Notes: generated by a model from the sequence alone, not told the origin. A DNA stretch of 50,199 nt from Peribacillus psychrosaccharolyticus ATCC 23296 (GCF_000305495.1 NZ_AJTN02000206.1:1-50199), one strand, 5' to 3'. Counted from the stretch's first letter, positions 35,068 to 44,009 are shown. Program-made: numbers and translations.

Positions 35068-35556
35068 TTGCACGTGATATGGATTTCAACTGCCCTAGCC
35101 TTGATCATGGGAATATCGGTAATGTTTGTGAGAATGAAGGCAGCAAATCGGCCCACATCCATAAAAAAGATTATCTTACCACCCTTTTTCATGAGTACAG
35201 GGGCTCTAATGTTTTTCATTCCAATGTTCCGGCTGACCGGAAGTGAAATTATAGAAGCTGTTTTTGTAGGCATGCTCTTTTCCATCTTATTAATAAAAAC
35301 GTCTAATTTTGAAGTGCGCGATGACCAAATATACCTTAAGAGATCAAAGGCATTTGCCCTAATTTTAATCACGCTTTTAGTCATTAGAACAGCAGCGAAA
35401 TTTTTCCTTAGCGCAACAATAGATGTAGGCCCATTGGGCGGCATGTTTTTCTTGTTAGCTTTTTCCATGATTGTTCCATGGCGGCTGGCGATGGTTTACC
35501 AGTTCAAGAAAGTACAACGAGAATTTCTCACAAATTCACCTATAGGGAAAGCCTGA
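35068..35556 (+). CDS. ccdC: CcdC membrane protein (YneJ)
   Basis: A 162-residue protein with about four to five helices, starting VIWISTALALIMGISVMFVR and containing RPTSIKKIILPPFFMSTGALMF, conserved in CcdC. Associated with the ccd locus, though its role in cytochrome c maturation is not essential. TTG 35068 (AAAGGA 4 bases away) or GTG 35074 (10 bases away) could be the start. The proteins differ by two residues. Confidence 0.92.
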   Translation: MHVIWISTALALIMGISVMFVRMKAANRPTSIKKIILPPFFMSTGALMFFIPMFRLTGSEIIEAVFVGMLFSILLIKTSNFEVRDDQIYLKRSKAFALILITLLVIRTAAKFFLSATIDVGPLGGMFFLLAFSMIVPWRLAMVYQFKKVQREFLTNSPIGKA

Positions 35557-35563
35557 GTGAATC

Positions 35564-35601
35564 AAAAAGCTATTATCGAAACATGATAATAGCTTTTTTT
35601 C
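35564..35601 (+). terminator. Terminator of ccdC
   Basis: AAAAGCTATTATC/GATAATAGCTTTT, 7-base loop, then TTTT. Confidence 0.9.
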
Positions 35602-35673
35602 TATGTTAAAGAAAAATAATATCTATCTAAACTGTATGTCGTTGCAGTTACATAAAGAAAATTGATTAGAGAT

Positions 35674-35716
35674 GAAAAATGCCGCTCTCCCATCAAAGGA
35701 GAGTGGCATTTTCATC
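35674..35716 (-). terminator. Terminator of the 38-residue minus-strand ORF
   Basis: AAAATGCCGCTCTCC/GGAGAGTGGCATTTT (G-U once); on the minus strand followed by TTTTTC. It can also work on the plus strand, but no plus gene ends here. Confidence 0.75.
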
Positions 35717-35754
35717 AATTAAGACGAGGGTTTCTTTTGTTTCGTCAATAGCTT

Positions 35755-35871
35755 CTAATCACAATTTTCCCAATGCAATCCGTAACGGTTACTATTTTTT
35801 GGTCTAATATTGTTTTGGATTAGTGTCCTTTTTGTTGAAGAAGGTTTTTGGTCAGCGTTATAGAATAACAT
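35755..35871 (-). CDS. Small ORF, 38 residues
   Basis: From ATG 35871: MLFYNADQKPSSTKRTLIQN, then NIRPKNSNRYGLHWENCD. It is basic in the middle with a distinctive aromatic, Cys-containing end (YGLHWENCD). A terminator lies 40 bp past the stop on the same strand. No good SD is visible, which keeps the score down. The composition suggests a small spore-type or secreted peptide, but I cannot name a family. Confidence 0.45.
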   Translation of the reverse strand: MLFYNADQKPSSTKRTLIQNNIRPKNSNRYGLHWENCD

Positions 35872-35902
35872 TAAAGAGCTTAAATTTATAGGTAGGACCA
35901 AT

Positions 35903-36010
35903 ATGACGACACCAATTGTTAATCTTAGTGTTTATAACCTTGATTGGGAAAAACAATTTGAATATGAACGCAAAAGAATTGTATTTAAAGAAAGCAATGA
36001 GGAGGCTGGC
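35903..36010 (+). pseudogene. N-terminal remnant of a GrpB/UPF0157-like gene
   Basis: MTTPIVNLSVYNLDWEKQFE followed by YERKRI resembles the start of GrpB-family nucleotidyltransferase-fold proteins (normally about 170 residues). After some 25 residues the similarity ends and the frame runs into the ribosome binding site and start of the next gene. Best read as a truncated relic left by a deletion. Confidence 0.5.
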
Positions 36011-36012
36011 AT

Positions 36013-36525
36013 ATGGTTGAACTTAAAGTGTTTGAGAAAGCTGATTTCCAGCTGCTTATTGATTGGGTGGATTCACCTGAATTTCTCCTGCAATGGGGAG
36101 GTCCGGCCTTTGAATTCCCTTTAACGGAAAAACAGTTAGAAAAATATATCGAAAATGTTGATACCTTGGTTTTTAAAGTAGTTGAACGTGACACTGGAGT
36201 TGCTATTGGACATATTTCTTTAGGGAGAATCGATAGAAAAAACAAATCTGCTAGAATAGGAAAGGTCTTAGTCGGTGATATGAAGGTTAGAGGTAAGGGA
36301 ATCGGTCAACAAATGTTAAATGAAATCCTTAAAATTGCATTTGACGAACTTCATTTACATCGAGTTAGTCTTGGTGTATTTGATTTTAATAGTAGTGCGA
36401 TTGCTTGTTATGAAAAAGCAGGGTTTATCAAAGAGGGGTTACATAGAGATTCTAGTAAAATTGGTGATGAGTATTGGAGTTTATGGGAAATGAGTATCTT
36501 AGAAGATGAATATCGTACACATTAA
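36013..36525 (+). CDS. GNAT-family N-acetyltransferase
   Basis: A 170-residue acetyltransferase of the RimJ/RimL type: VAIGHISLGRIDR, the acetyl-CoA loop VRGKGIGQQMLNEILKIAF, and LGVFDFNSSAIACYEKAGFIKEG. GAGGAGGCTGGC precedes the ATG. Substrate unknown; this type often acetylates protein N-termini or small amines. It stands alone between decayed neighbours. Confidence 0.88.
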   Translation: MVELKVFEKADFQLLIDWVDSPEFLLQWGGPAFEFPLTEKQLEKYIENVDTLVFKVVERDTGVAIGHISLGRIDRKNKSARIGKVLVGDMKVRGKGIGQQMLNEILKIAFDELHLHRVSLGVFDFNSSAIACYEKAGFIKEGLHRDSSKIGDEYWSLWEMSILEDEYRTH

Positions 36526-36603
36526 AAAGCCCAATGAAGAAAAAGTATTTCTAATTTAACTAAAATAAGATTTATTATTGGTTAAATATGGTAAAATCAA
36601 TGC

Positions 36604-36786
36604 ATGGGAGTTCGATTAAAAGAACTGCTCTACGCAATATGAGGGATCTACAAACAATATAATGATTGGATAGAAGATTGCGACAGGTATGAATTATATC
36701 AGGATAATGCCTTCTTCAACTACGAGGTATTAGAGAAGGGACTAATATGTACTAAAAAGGAGCGGGTTGAGGATGGACGAGGATAA
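36604..36786 (+). pseudogene. Small gene interrupted by an in-frame TGA
   Basis: Reads MGVRLKELLYAI, TGA (36640-36642), GIYKQYNDWIEDCDRYELYQ and on to LEKGLICTKKERVED before TAA 36784. The region after the stop is clearly protein-like, and TGG (Trp) would restore a 60-residue product. No SD is seen before ATG 36604. Its end overlaps the next broken gene. Family not recognised. Confidence 0.45.
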
Positions 36787-36957
36787 AAGCCTTTTAATGA
36801 TGCAATAGATCATATGAATAAGATTGAAGGAAATGTTTCAAATCTTGGCAATACAGACTTGGAAGTACCAAGACCATTAAAATATATTGGTTACTTTATC
36901 GTTGGTTTCTTTTTAATCACTATTCTACTGTTACCCATTTTAAGTTTTATATTATGA
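36773..36957 (+). pseudogene. Frameshifted small membrane-protein gene
   Basis: AAAGGAG precedes ATG 36773, which reads MDEDKSLL and soon stops. One added T in the TTTT run at 36792-36795 would continue as FNDAIDHMNKIEGNVSNLGN and finish with a hydrophobic helix (YIGYFIVGFFLITILLLPIL), stop at 36957. So the intact gene coded for a 60-residue tail-anchored protein. It overlaps the TGA-interrupted gene upstream, and both were probably one operon. Confidence 0.5.
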
Positions 36958-37061
36958 TTTTACGTTATTTAACAGAGGCTTTGTTGTATTTGATTGCTTG
37001 TAATGCCAAGGGAAGATGACTATAATGGAATTACTTACTAACTAAATCTGGGGTGAAAAGC

Positions 37062-37490
37062 GTGCTTGAGGGCTGGTTTTTATGGTTTATTTTATTCTGG
37101 GTTGTTATTCTCATAACTTCGATGTTTATCGGCGGATTTTTCATGTTTCGTAAATTTCTTAAAAGATTTCCCAAGGAAGACGGTAAATCTGATATGGATT
37201 GGGAAGAATATTATGTGAATCAAACAATTCATCTGTGGACAGCTGAACAAAAGGAATTACTTTCTGATTTGGTTTCACCTGTTCCTGAACTATTCAGGGA
37301 TGTGGCTAAACAAAAGATTGCGGGTAAGATTGGGGAACTTGCTGTCAGGGAAAGGGCTTCGGCCATCACTGAGGATTTGGTGATTCGTGGATATATTATT
37401 GCGACTCCTAAACGTGATCATAAATTTTTACGAAAAAAATTACTCGAACGTCAAGTGAATATGAATCCATATGAACATCTTTTTGGTTAA
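37062..37490 (+). CDS. yneK: DUF2621 membrane-anchored protein YneK
   Basis: A 142-residue protein: one N-terminal transmembrane helix (WFLWFILFWVVILITSMFIGG), then a soluble domain with MDWEEYYVNQTIHLWTAEQK and VIRGYIIATPKRDHKFLRKKL, as in B. subtilis YneK. GTG 37062 has GGGG 8 bases upstream; an alternative GTG at 37053 overlaps this. It keeps the B. subtilis position near cotM and sspP. Function unknown. Confidence 0.85.
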   Translation: MLEGWFLWFILFWVVILITSMFIGGFFMFRKFLKRFPKEDGKSDMDWEEYYVNQTIHLWTAEQKELLSDLVSPVPELFRDVAKQKIAGKIGELAVRERASAITEDLVIRGYIIATPKRDHKFLRKKLLERQVNMNPYEHLFG

Positions 37491-37502
37491 ATGGAACGGA
37501 AA

Positions 37503-37538
37503 ATAAGACAGGTCCTCTGGGGGAACCTGTCTTTTTTG
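37503..37538 (+). terminator. Terminator of yneK
   Basis: AAGACAGGT/ACCTGTCTT, 11-base loop, then TTTT. Confidence 0.85.
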
Positions 37539-37645
37539 TTGTTGGATAGTATAGGAACTTCCAAAAGTTTGTTAGGAACGAATGTACGGAAAATCCTCTT
37601 ATTTTTGCTATAATACTAACATAGCTAACGATCGGAGTGAAATAG

Positions 37646-38791
37646 ATGAAATTTATACACACAGCAGATTGGCATCTAGGGAAGATTGTTCACGGGGTGC
37701 ATATGACAGAAGACCAACGTCACGTGTTGTGGCAGCTGATAGATGTGATAGAGGAAGAGAAGCCGGATGCACTCGTCATTGCCGGTGATTTATATGATCG
37801 ATCCGTTCCGCCTACAGAAGCGGTCGAGTTATTGGATGAAATTCTATTAACCATAAATGTCAAAATGAAAACACCGATTGTCGCTATTTCGGGAAATCAT
37901 GATAGCGCAGAACGTTTATCATTTGGATCTTCCTGGTATCGTCATAGTCAGCTTTATATTGAAGGGAAACTATCAGAAGACTTAGCGCCAGTTAATGTAG
38001 GCGGCGTCAATTTTTATTGTGTGCCTTATGCAGAACCTGGTATCGTCCGTCAAGTGTTGGGAGACGACGGGATTCACTCTCATCAAGATGCTATGCGTGA
38101 GATTACAAGCCGAATTGAGCAAAATTTAAACCCAAATGAACCAAATGTTTTTGTTGGACATGCATTCGTACTTGGCGGGCAAACGTCCGATTCTGAACGA
38201 GTGCTGTCAGTTGGAGGCTCTGGCTGTGTTCAGGCAAACTTGTTTGATGCATTTGATTATACTGCTTTAGGTCACTTGCATAGTCCTGATGCGTTGAAAC
38301 ATCCTAAGGTTCATTATTCAGGTTCTTTGCTTAAATATTCTTTTTCCGAGGCCAAGCAAAACAAATCACTTTCAATTGTTGAAATGAATAGTGACGGTAG
38401 TTTCGACTTACGCTACCACCCACTTAAACCTCTGTATGACCTGCGTGAACTTGAAGGATATATGGACGAGCTTCTTGATCCTCATTTCTATCAAGCACAA
38501 CAAGTGGAAGACTATTTAAAGGTGACGTTGTTAGATGATGGAGCAGTTTTAGATCCTATGAATCGACTCAGACAAATTTATCCTAATATCCTTCATTTAG
38601 AAAGGAAATGGGATTTATCTGATAATCGGCGGAAACAATCTTTTTCTTCAATTAGAGATGAAAAAAAGTCAGAACTTGATTTATTTGAAACCTTTTATGC
38701 GGAAATGACAGAACGTGATTTTGATGGTTCCAAACGAGCTGTAATGACATCTGTTATTGAAAAAGTTAAGAAAGAGGAGGAAGTGAAGTGA
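37646..38791 (+). CDS. sbcD: SbcD nuclease subunit (Mre11 homologue)
   Basis: A 381-residue metallophosphoesterase with the motifs in order: HTADWHLGK, AGDLYDRSVPP, ISGNHDSAERL, VGHAFVLGG and LGHLHSPD, followed by the SbcD C-terminal capping domain (YLKVTLLDDGAV). With SbcC it makes an ATP-driven 3'-5' exo/endonuclease that opens DNA hairpins and blocked ends. CGGAGTG precedes the ATG. Its stop overlaps the sbcC start. Confidence 0.95.
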   Translation: MKFIHTADWHLGKIVHGVHMTEDQRHVLWQLIDVIEEEKPDALVIAGDLYDRSVPPTEAVELLDEILLTINVKMKTPIVAISGNHDSAERLSFGSSWYRHSQLYIEGKLSEDLAPVNVGGVNFYCVPYAEPGIVRQVLGDDGIHSHQDAMREITSRIEQNLNPNEPNVFVGHAFVLGGQTSDSERVLSVGGSGCVQANLFDAFDYTALGHLHSPDALKHPKVHYSGSLLKYSFSEAKQNKSLSIVEMNSDGSFDLRYHPLKPLYDLRELEGYMDELLDPHFYQAQQVEDYLKVTLLDDGAVLDPMNRLRQIYPNILHLERKWDLSDNRRKQSFSSIRDEKKSELDLFETFYAEMTERDFDGSKRAVMTSVIEKVKKEEEVK

Positions 38792-41700
38792 AACCTCTTG
38801 TACTGACAATGCAGGCTTTCGGGCCATATGCAGGCAGGGAAGTAATCGATTTTAAACAACTGGAAAATCGGACAATGTTTGTGATTTCTGGTAAAACAGG
38901 TGCAGGTAAAACAACGATTTTCGACGGAATCAGCTTTGCCATATACGGAAAAGCAAGCGGTGAAGACAGAAATGGCCAGGAATTACGAAGCCAGTTCGCT
39001 GAGGATGACCTTGGGACAGAGATATCACTTGAGTTTGAGCTTCGGGGAAAAACGTATTTTATCGTAAGAGCACCTCAACAGGAGCGTAAGAAAAAGTCAG
39101 GAGAAGGCCATACTGTGGTCGGAGCCAAAGCTGAATTATATAAGCTGACTGATAGCGGGAAAGTCCTGCTCGGTGCAAATATTCGGGAAGTAGATGAACA
39201 AATCAAACACATTATGGGGATTGATGCCAATCAATTTAGACAAATCATTATGATCCCACAAGGTGAGTTCCGAAAACTTTTGACATCGGATAGTAAGGAC
39301 AAGGAATTAATTCTGCAGAAACTTTTTCATACGGAGTTATACAAGCGAATTGAAGAGAAATTAAAAGAAGATGCAGCCGAACTGCGAAAGCTGAGTGAGC
39401 GTAGCAGGCAGACGAGAATTCATCTTATTAAAGAAATTCAGTCTCTAGAAGATTCGATTCTGACTGAAGAGATTATGGCTGAGGAACCGAATGAACAAAG
39501 GATATTGCCGCTTCTTATCGAAGAAATTAACAAAGCCAATGAAAGCCTTGACGTTTATACGGCAAAAATTAAGAAGGAACAGATAGCTCGTGACAAAATT
39601 CAGGGCGAAATTTATCAGGCTCAAGAACTACTTAAAAGGTTTGAAGAGCTTGAGAAGCTCCGTTTAGAAAAGGACGAGCTGGTCAAACGTAAACCAGAAA
39701 TGGAAACCAAAGCGGCTGTCATTAAAATGGCGCAAAGAGCAGGAGCTCTTGAAAAGCAAGAACAGTTTTATCTACGAATGGGCAGACAGGCAAAAGATCT
39801 TCAAACTCAGTTGGATCAGCAAAATGAAACAGCAAAGAAGCTGTTTGAAAACACAGTTCTTTTGCAAAAACGATATGATGCTGAGATGGACAGGACATCT
39901 GATCGAGAACAACTATCGGCGAAAGTGCATCATTTGCAGCAGCTTAAGCTAATGGTGGATACGTTTTCGGAACAAAAACAGACAGCTGATGATTTAAATG
40001 GTGTTTGGAAACAGACTCAGACTGAACAAGTGAGACTGGAAAAACAGCTGTCTCAAATGGAAATAGATGAGGAAAAGATTGCCCTATTAAAAACAGAGGC
40101 TGAGCAGGCGGTCGTCTTATTTGCAGAATTAGAGCGGCAGGCAGACAAAAATGATGACCTCTTGACCAAACTAGTAAAGCTTGAGGAATCCGACCAATTT
40201 GTTAAACAAGCACATGAGGAATTTTATGAAAAAAAAGAAGTGGCCAAACAGGCAGTGGAACGTGCCCATCAGCAAAAAACAGCCTTAGAACTACTTGAAA
40301 GTAAATGGAGAGAGAGTCAAGCAGGTATTTTAGCGGCTGCTCTTACGCATGGTGAAATGTGTCCAGTATGCGGATCCTACGAGCACCCTGCAAAAGCAGT
40401 TCAATCGGCTGAACAACCTGATGAAGATGAACTGAAACAACAAAAAGCAGAAGTAAATAAGGCTGAACAACAAAAAACAAGTGCAGAAACCGCATTTTAT
40501 AAAGCAGAATCCCGTTATCAATCTCTTCATGAAACCTTTCAAGAACGATTTTCTGCTGTGAGGGCTTTAGTCGATGATTTCGAACTAACTCGATTGGAAG
40601 AATATAAAAACAACTGTCAACTGAAAAAACACGAAGATGAGAAGCAGTTACAGGTTCTTCTGAAGAAAAAACAAACGATTTCAAGTGTTTCTGAAAAAAT
40701 TTCAAGCATAAAAACAGAGAAGCGAACGATAAAGAGTGAGATTGAAACCATGAAACTAAAAGAAGAAAAGGCAAGGACTCAACTTCTTGAGGCCAATGCT
40801 AAACTCGCAGCTACGGTGGCTTCCATTCCAGAAGAAATTCGGGAACCAAAAGCCTTTAATCAGGCTTTAAAACAAGCTGTTACAGAACAAAAGCGTCTTG
40901 AAGAAGCACTTGAAGCGGCAAGGACTTCCTTAATGAAGGGAAAAGAACAAGAAACCGCAATTAAAGCAAATATCACTTCCAGCGAGGACCAACTGAAAAA
41001 AGTAACCATCGAGTTAAACGAGGAACGAAGTAGATTTAAAGTAGAAATGACAGCACTAGGGTTTGAGTCTTACGGAAGCTATGTAGCTGCAAAAAAAACT
41101 GAAGCGGAATTAAAGACATTAGAAAGTGATTTACAACAATATGAACAGCGTTATCAGACTGTTACCAATGTTTTTCATGATTTAGAATTAAAATTGAAAG
41201 GTGCAGTAAAACCAGATATTGAAGCCTTGCAGCAACAATTTAGGAATGCGGACCATGTCTTAGAAGAGCTTCGACAGTTATTTGCTAAACTGACATCTGC
41301 CAAACAGAAAAATGAGCAGATTCATGAAAAACTCGATAGAATGATCTTGGAACAAAAGGAAATAGAAGATCGATACCGGGTAATTGGCCATCTCCATGAA
41401 GTGTCTAAAGGGCAGAATCCATTCCGTATTACCTTCGAACGCTTTGTTCTCGCTTCTTTTTTAGACGAAATTTTAAATGAAGCTAATATACGTTTAAATA
41501 AAATGACGAGTGGACGATTCCAACTCATGCGTAAAATTGATCCCACCCGCAGAAATATTCAAAGTGGATTGGAACTAACTGTTTACGATCAGTACACAGG
41601 ACAGGAACGTCATGTTAAAACCCTTTCAGGCGGTGAAAGCTTTAAGGCTTCCCTTGCACTGGCACTTGGTCTTGCAGATGTTGTCCAGCAGCATGCAGGA

Positions 41701-41919
41701 GGGATATCGTTGGAAACGATGTTCGTAGATGAAGGATTTGGAACGCTTGACCCTGAGTCACTTGATCAGGCATTAGAAGCACTAATGGATATTCAGAACA
41801 GCGGTCGACTTGTGGGGATTATTTCGCATGTACCGGAACTGAAGGAAAGAATCGAAGCGCGTCTTGAAGTTATTGCTACTCAGCTAGGAAGCCGAACTGA
41901 ATTTCAATTTATCAGCTAG
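38788..41919 (+). CDS. sbcC: SbcC ATPase subunit (Rad50 homologue)
   Basis: A 1043-residue SMC-like ATPase: Walker A SGKTGAGKTTIFDG at the N-terminus, two long coiled coils (about residues 190-510 and 560-860) meeting at the zinc hook CPVCG (about 525), then the signature LSGGESFKASLALALGLADV and Walker B MFVDEGFGTLDPES. Full length for Bacillus SbcC. GTG start overlapping the sbcD stop (GTGA). Glutamine- and glutamate-rich coils are normal for the family. Confidence 0.96.
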   Translation: MKPLVLTMQAFGPYAGREVIDFKQLENRTMFVISGKTGAGKTTIFDGISFAIYGKASGEDRNGQELRSQFAEDDLGTEISLEFELRGKTYFIVRAPQQERKKKSGEGHTVVGAKAELYKLTDSGKVLLGANIREVDEQIKHIMGIDANQFRQIIMIPQGEFRKLLTSDSKDKELILQKLFHTELYKRIEEKLKEDAAELRKLSERSRQTRIHLIKEIQSLEDSILTEEIMAEEPNEQRILPLLIEEINKANESLDVYTAKIKKEQIARDKIQGEIYQAQELLKRFEELEKLRLEKDELVKRKPEMETKAAVIKMAQRAGALEKQEQFYLRMGRQAKDLQTQLDQQNETAKKLFENTVLLQKRYDAEMDRTSDREQLSAKVHHLQQLKLMVDTFSEQKQTADDLNGVWKQTQTEQVRLEKQLSQMEIDEEKIALLKTEAEQAVVLFAELERQADKNDDLLTKLVKLEESDQFVKQAHEEFYEKKEVAKQAVERAHQQKTALELLESKWRESQAGILAAALTHGEMCPVCGSYEHPAKAVQSAEQPDEDELKQQKAEVNKAEQQKTSAETAFYKAESRYQSLHETFQERFSAVRALVDDFELTRLEEYKNNCQLKKHEDEKQLQVLLKKKQTISSVSEKISSIKTEKRTIKSEIETMKLKEEKARTQLLEANAKLAATVASIPEEIREPKAFNQALKQAVTEQKRLEEALEAARTSLMKGKEQETAIKANITSSEDQLKKVTIELNEERSRFKVEMTALGFESYGSYVAAKKTEAELKTLESDLQQYEQRYQTVTNVFHDLELKLKGAVKPDIEALQQQFRNADHVLEELRQLFAKLTSAKQKNEQIHEKLDRMILEQKEIEDRYRVIGHLHEVSKGQNPFRITFERFVLASFLDEILNEANIRLNKMTSGRFQLMRKIDPTRRNIQSGLELTVYDQYTGQERHVKTLSGGESFKASLALALGLADVVQQHAGGISLETMFVDEGFGTLDPESLDQALEALMDIQNSGRLVGIISHVPELKERIEARLEVIATQLGSRTEFQFIS

Positions 41920-41940
41920 TACGATCTGGAGGGGATTTAT

Positions 41941-42729
41941 GTGGATAAGAAGGTTGGAATTGATGCAGGGAGTACACTGATTAAACTTGCCTACAGTGAA
42001 AACGGTACGTACCATTTTAAGAAGTACTCCTATCAACAGATGGATTCTCTTCTGCAATGGCTCCAAATATCAGCTCCTGATGCTCGTTGGAACGTAACGG
42101 GCGGGAAAGGACATCATTTCCTGTCAATTTCGGATAATAGCAGAGAGGTTGCTGAGTTTTCAGCTATTACGGATGGGGCCATGTATATGACAGCAGCGCA
42201 AAAGTTGAACGTAAAAAACTATATCTTAGTAAATATAGGAACAGGCACATCATTTTTTTCAATCAAAGATAATTCAGCGGAACATCTTTATGGGAGCGGG
42301 ACTGGCGGAGGGATGTTAATGGGGTTATCAAGGATGCTAGTTGGGGAACGGCCATTTTCTGATCTTGCGGCTCTGGCTGAAAGTGGAAATCGCGCTAAAC
42401 TAGATTTGCAGGTACGTGATATTTATGCAAGTGAACCGCCAATTTCAGGTGATTATACCGCAAGTAATTTTGGCAAAGCCACGACCGCTGATGTTAAAAA
42501 AGAGGATGTCACAGCTTCTTTATTCGGATTAATTGCTGAAACGACGATGCTTCTTGGTGTTCAATCAGCTAAGGCAGGGGGTGAAGTAGATATTGTTTAC
42601 ACCGGTGGAATGACAGCACATCCATACATGGAAAAAAGCCTCAAAGCAGCGACAGAGGCATTTGGCTGTAAGGCTCATTTTCTTGCAAACGGACAATTCT
42701 GCGGTGCCATGGGTGCCCTTATCTATTGA
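41941..42729 (+). CDS. coaW: Type II pantothenate kinase
   Basis: A 262-residue member of the ASKHA fold: phosphate motif GIDAGSTLIKLAY at the start, NIGTGTSFF, GSGTGGGMLMGLSRML, and VYTGGMTAHPYM. This is the eukaryote-like type II enzyme (CoaW) of staphylococci and some bacilli, which phosphorylates pantothenate at the first step of CoA synthesis and resists CoA feedback. GTG start with GGAGGGGA upstream. It faces cotM, the stops being 4 bp apart. Confidence 0.9.
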   Translation: MDKKVGIDAGSTLIKLAYSENGTYHFKKYSYQQMDSLLQWLQISAPDARWNVTGGKGHHFLSISDNSREVAEFSAITDGAMYMTAAQKLNVKNYILVNIGTGTSFFSIKDNSAEHLYGSGTGGGMLMGLSRMLVGERPFSDLAALAESGNRAKLDLQVRDIYASEPPISGDYTASNFGKATTADVKKEDVTASLFGLIAETTMLLGVQSAKAGGEVDIVYTGGMTAHPYMEKSLKAATEAFGCKAHFLANGQFCGAMGALIY

Positions 42730-42733
42730 AGGC

Positions 42734-43108
42734 TTACGGAACGTCAAGTATACGTGTACTTGGGGTTCCTTTTTTAATGGTTCCTTTACTGATTTTAACT
42801 AGCAATGCATCAGTGGAAAGCTCAGTTGAAATAGTCCGATCTTCTAAAGAAAATGGAAAGGTAAAACTACGTTTTAGTAAACCATCAGGAATGCCTGCTG
42901 CAAAGATTGTCAGGTTGTTCTTATCAATAGAAACGGTAATGGTTTTTATGGGTTTACTTTCGAATAAAGCTTCTAGAAGATAATGAGTCGGATACTCAAA
43001 GGCATCTAGGCGAAATGTTTGAAAATCGAGAAAACTCGTATTCGGGTCGGCAAAAAAATTCCTTAACCATTGTTCAAATAGTATTTGGTCTTCTTTATCC
43101 ATAATCAT
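42734..43108 (-). CDS. cotM: Spore coat protein CotM-like (Hsp20 fold)
   Basis: A 124-residue protein with EQWLRNFFADPNTSFLDFQT, YPTHYLLEALFESKPIKTIT and FTFPFSLEDRTISTELSTDA. These correspond in order to parts of B. subtilis CotM, a divergent alpha-crystallin-type outer coat protein made in the mother cell. ATG 43108 has AAGGGGT upstream. It is placed beside sspP as in B. subtilis. Sequence identity is modest, so context carries much of the call. Confidence 0.78.
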   Translation of the reverse strand: MIMDKEDQILFEQWLRNFFADPNTSFLDFQTFRLDAFEYPTHYLLEALFESKPIKTITVSIDKNNLTIFAAGIPDGLLKRSFTFPFSLEDRTISTELSTDALLVKISKGTIKKGTPSTRILDVP

Positions 43109-43171
43109 GTGATTACCCCTTACTTTGCCCATTTCATCTATCTTATGTTCTGGACTGTAAAGGGGAAAAGA

Positions 43172-43217
43172 AACAGCAATTTTTTCTCTAAATATAAAGA
43201 AAAAATTGCTGTTTTTT
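43172..43217. terminator. Terminator past sspP
   Basis: AACAGCAATTTTTTCT/AGAAAAAATTGCTGTT, a perfect 16-bp stem with a 10-base loop, directly after the sspP stop (minus strand) and before cotM. Confidence 0.85.
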
Positions 43218-43219
43218 AT

Positions 43220-43354
43220 TCACATATCATGATGGCTATTGTGCTTTTGACGGGAATGATTTTTATTTTTAACTTTATGAGAACCGCTTAAGGGAGCAGG
43301 CTGTCCCTCTTTAGGAGCATTTTTTCGACTATCTTTGTCATTGTTTTTCTCCAT
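43220..43354 (-). CDS. sspP: Small acid-soluble spore protein SspP
   Basis: A 44-residue basic protein ending [20 protein letters not shown] then HNSHHDM, the nearly invariant C-terminus of SspP (earlier CotL). It is made in the forespore. AAGGAGGG precedes ATG 43354. A strong terminator follows, so the gene is its own unit separate from cotM. A plus-strand frame over the same DNA is a shadow. Confidence 0.94.
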   Translation of the reverse strand: MEKNNDKDSRKNAPKEGQPAPLSGSHKVKNKNHSRQKHNSHHDM

Positions 43355-43490
43355 AATGCATCCCTCCTTATTAGTAAGATGGACTATTTGGCTTCATTTT
43401 ATTCCTGCTGCAATACCGTTCTTGCTTATTATAATTTTAAAAATATTTACCAAAATCTGTTATAATGAACTAGAAATGGGGGAGTCTTTT

Positions 43491-43922
43491 TTGGAAAAAC
43501 GTATACTAGACATCTTTACACCGCCTAAACATATCGTCTCAGCAGCGACCATTGTACTTAATAAAGAAAGAGAAATACTTTTAATTAAAGGACCGCGTAG
43601 AGGATGGGAAATGCCCGGTGGACAAGTTGAAGAAGGCGAGTCTTTAAAGGAGGCTGCGATTAGGGAAACAAAAGAAGAAACGGGAATCGATATTGAAGTA
43701 CTGAAATTTTGTGGGGTTTTTCAAAACGTAAACCAATCCATTTGTAATACCTTGTTCTTAGCAAAACCAACAGGGGGCGAATTAACGACTTCATCGGAAA
43801 GCTTAGTGGTAGGGTTTTATCCAATTGAACAAGCTTTAGAAATGGTCACGTATACTAATTTCAGAGAAAGAATTGAATCTTGTTTGGATGGAAGTAAGCA
43901 TCCATTTTATGTAGAATTTTAA
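43491..43922 (+). CDS. NUDIX hydrolase
   Basis: A 143-residue protein with a complete Nudix box: GGQVEEGESLKEAAIRETKE followed by ETGI, which binds Mg and cleaves a nucleoside diphosphate linked to X. TTG 43491 is preceded by GGGGGAG; the longer frame upstream overlaps the divergent sspP region and has no SD. A TATAAT lies at 43461-43466. Substrate unknown; likely a nucleotide-pool clean-up enzyme. Confidence 0.88.
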   Translation: MEKRILDIFTPPKHIVSAATIVLNKEREILLIKGPRRGWEMPGGQVEEGESLKEAAIRETKEETGIDIEVLKFCGVFQNVNQSICNTLFLAKPTGGELTTSSESLVVGFYPIEQALEMVTYTNFRERIESCLDGSKHPFYVEF

Positions 43923-43934
43923 ACGATAAAAATA

Positions 43935-44004
43935 AAGGAACTCCAGTTATGAACCAACCCCCGAAAGTTATTGTCCAACTTTCGGGGGTCGGTTCATTCC
44001 TTTA
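43935..44004. terminator. Long bidirectional hairpin between the NUDIX gene and the minus-strand pair
   Basis: GAACC-A-ACCCCCGAAAGTT pairs with AACTTTCGGGGGT-C-GGTTC, extended outward by AAAGGAA/TTCCTTT. It separates convergent genes. Confidence 0.75.
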
Positions 44005-44009
44005 CATAT

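Noticed and set aside
36604-36786. Selenocysteine or programmed TGA readthrough
   Set aside because: No SECIS-like hairpin directly after the TGA, and the adjoining gene is also broken, so decay is the simpler reading.
43085-43291. Plus-strand frame between coaW and the NUDIX gene
   Set aside because: Antisense to the sspP terminator and part of sspP, which is unmistakable on the minus strand.
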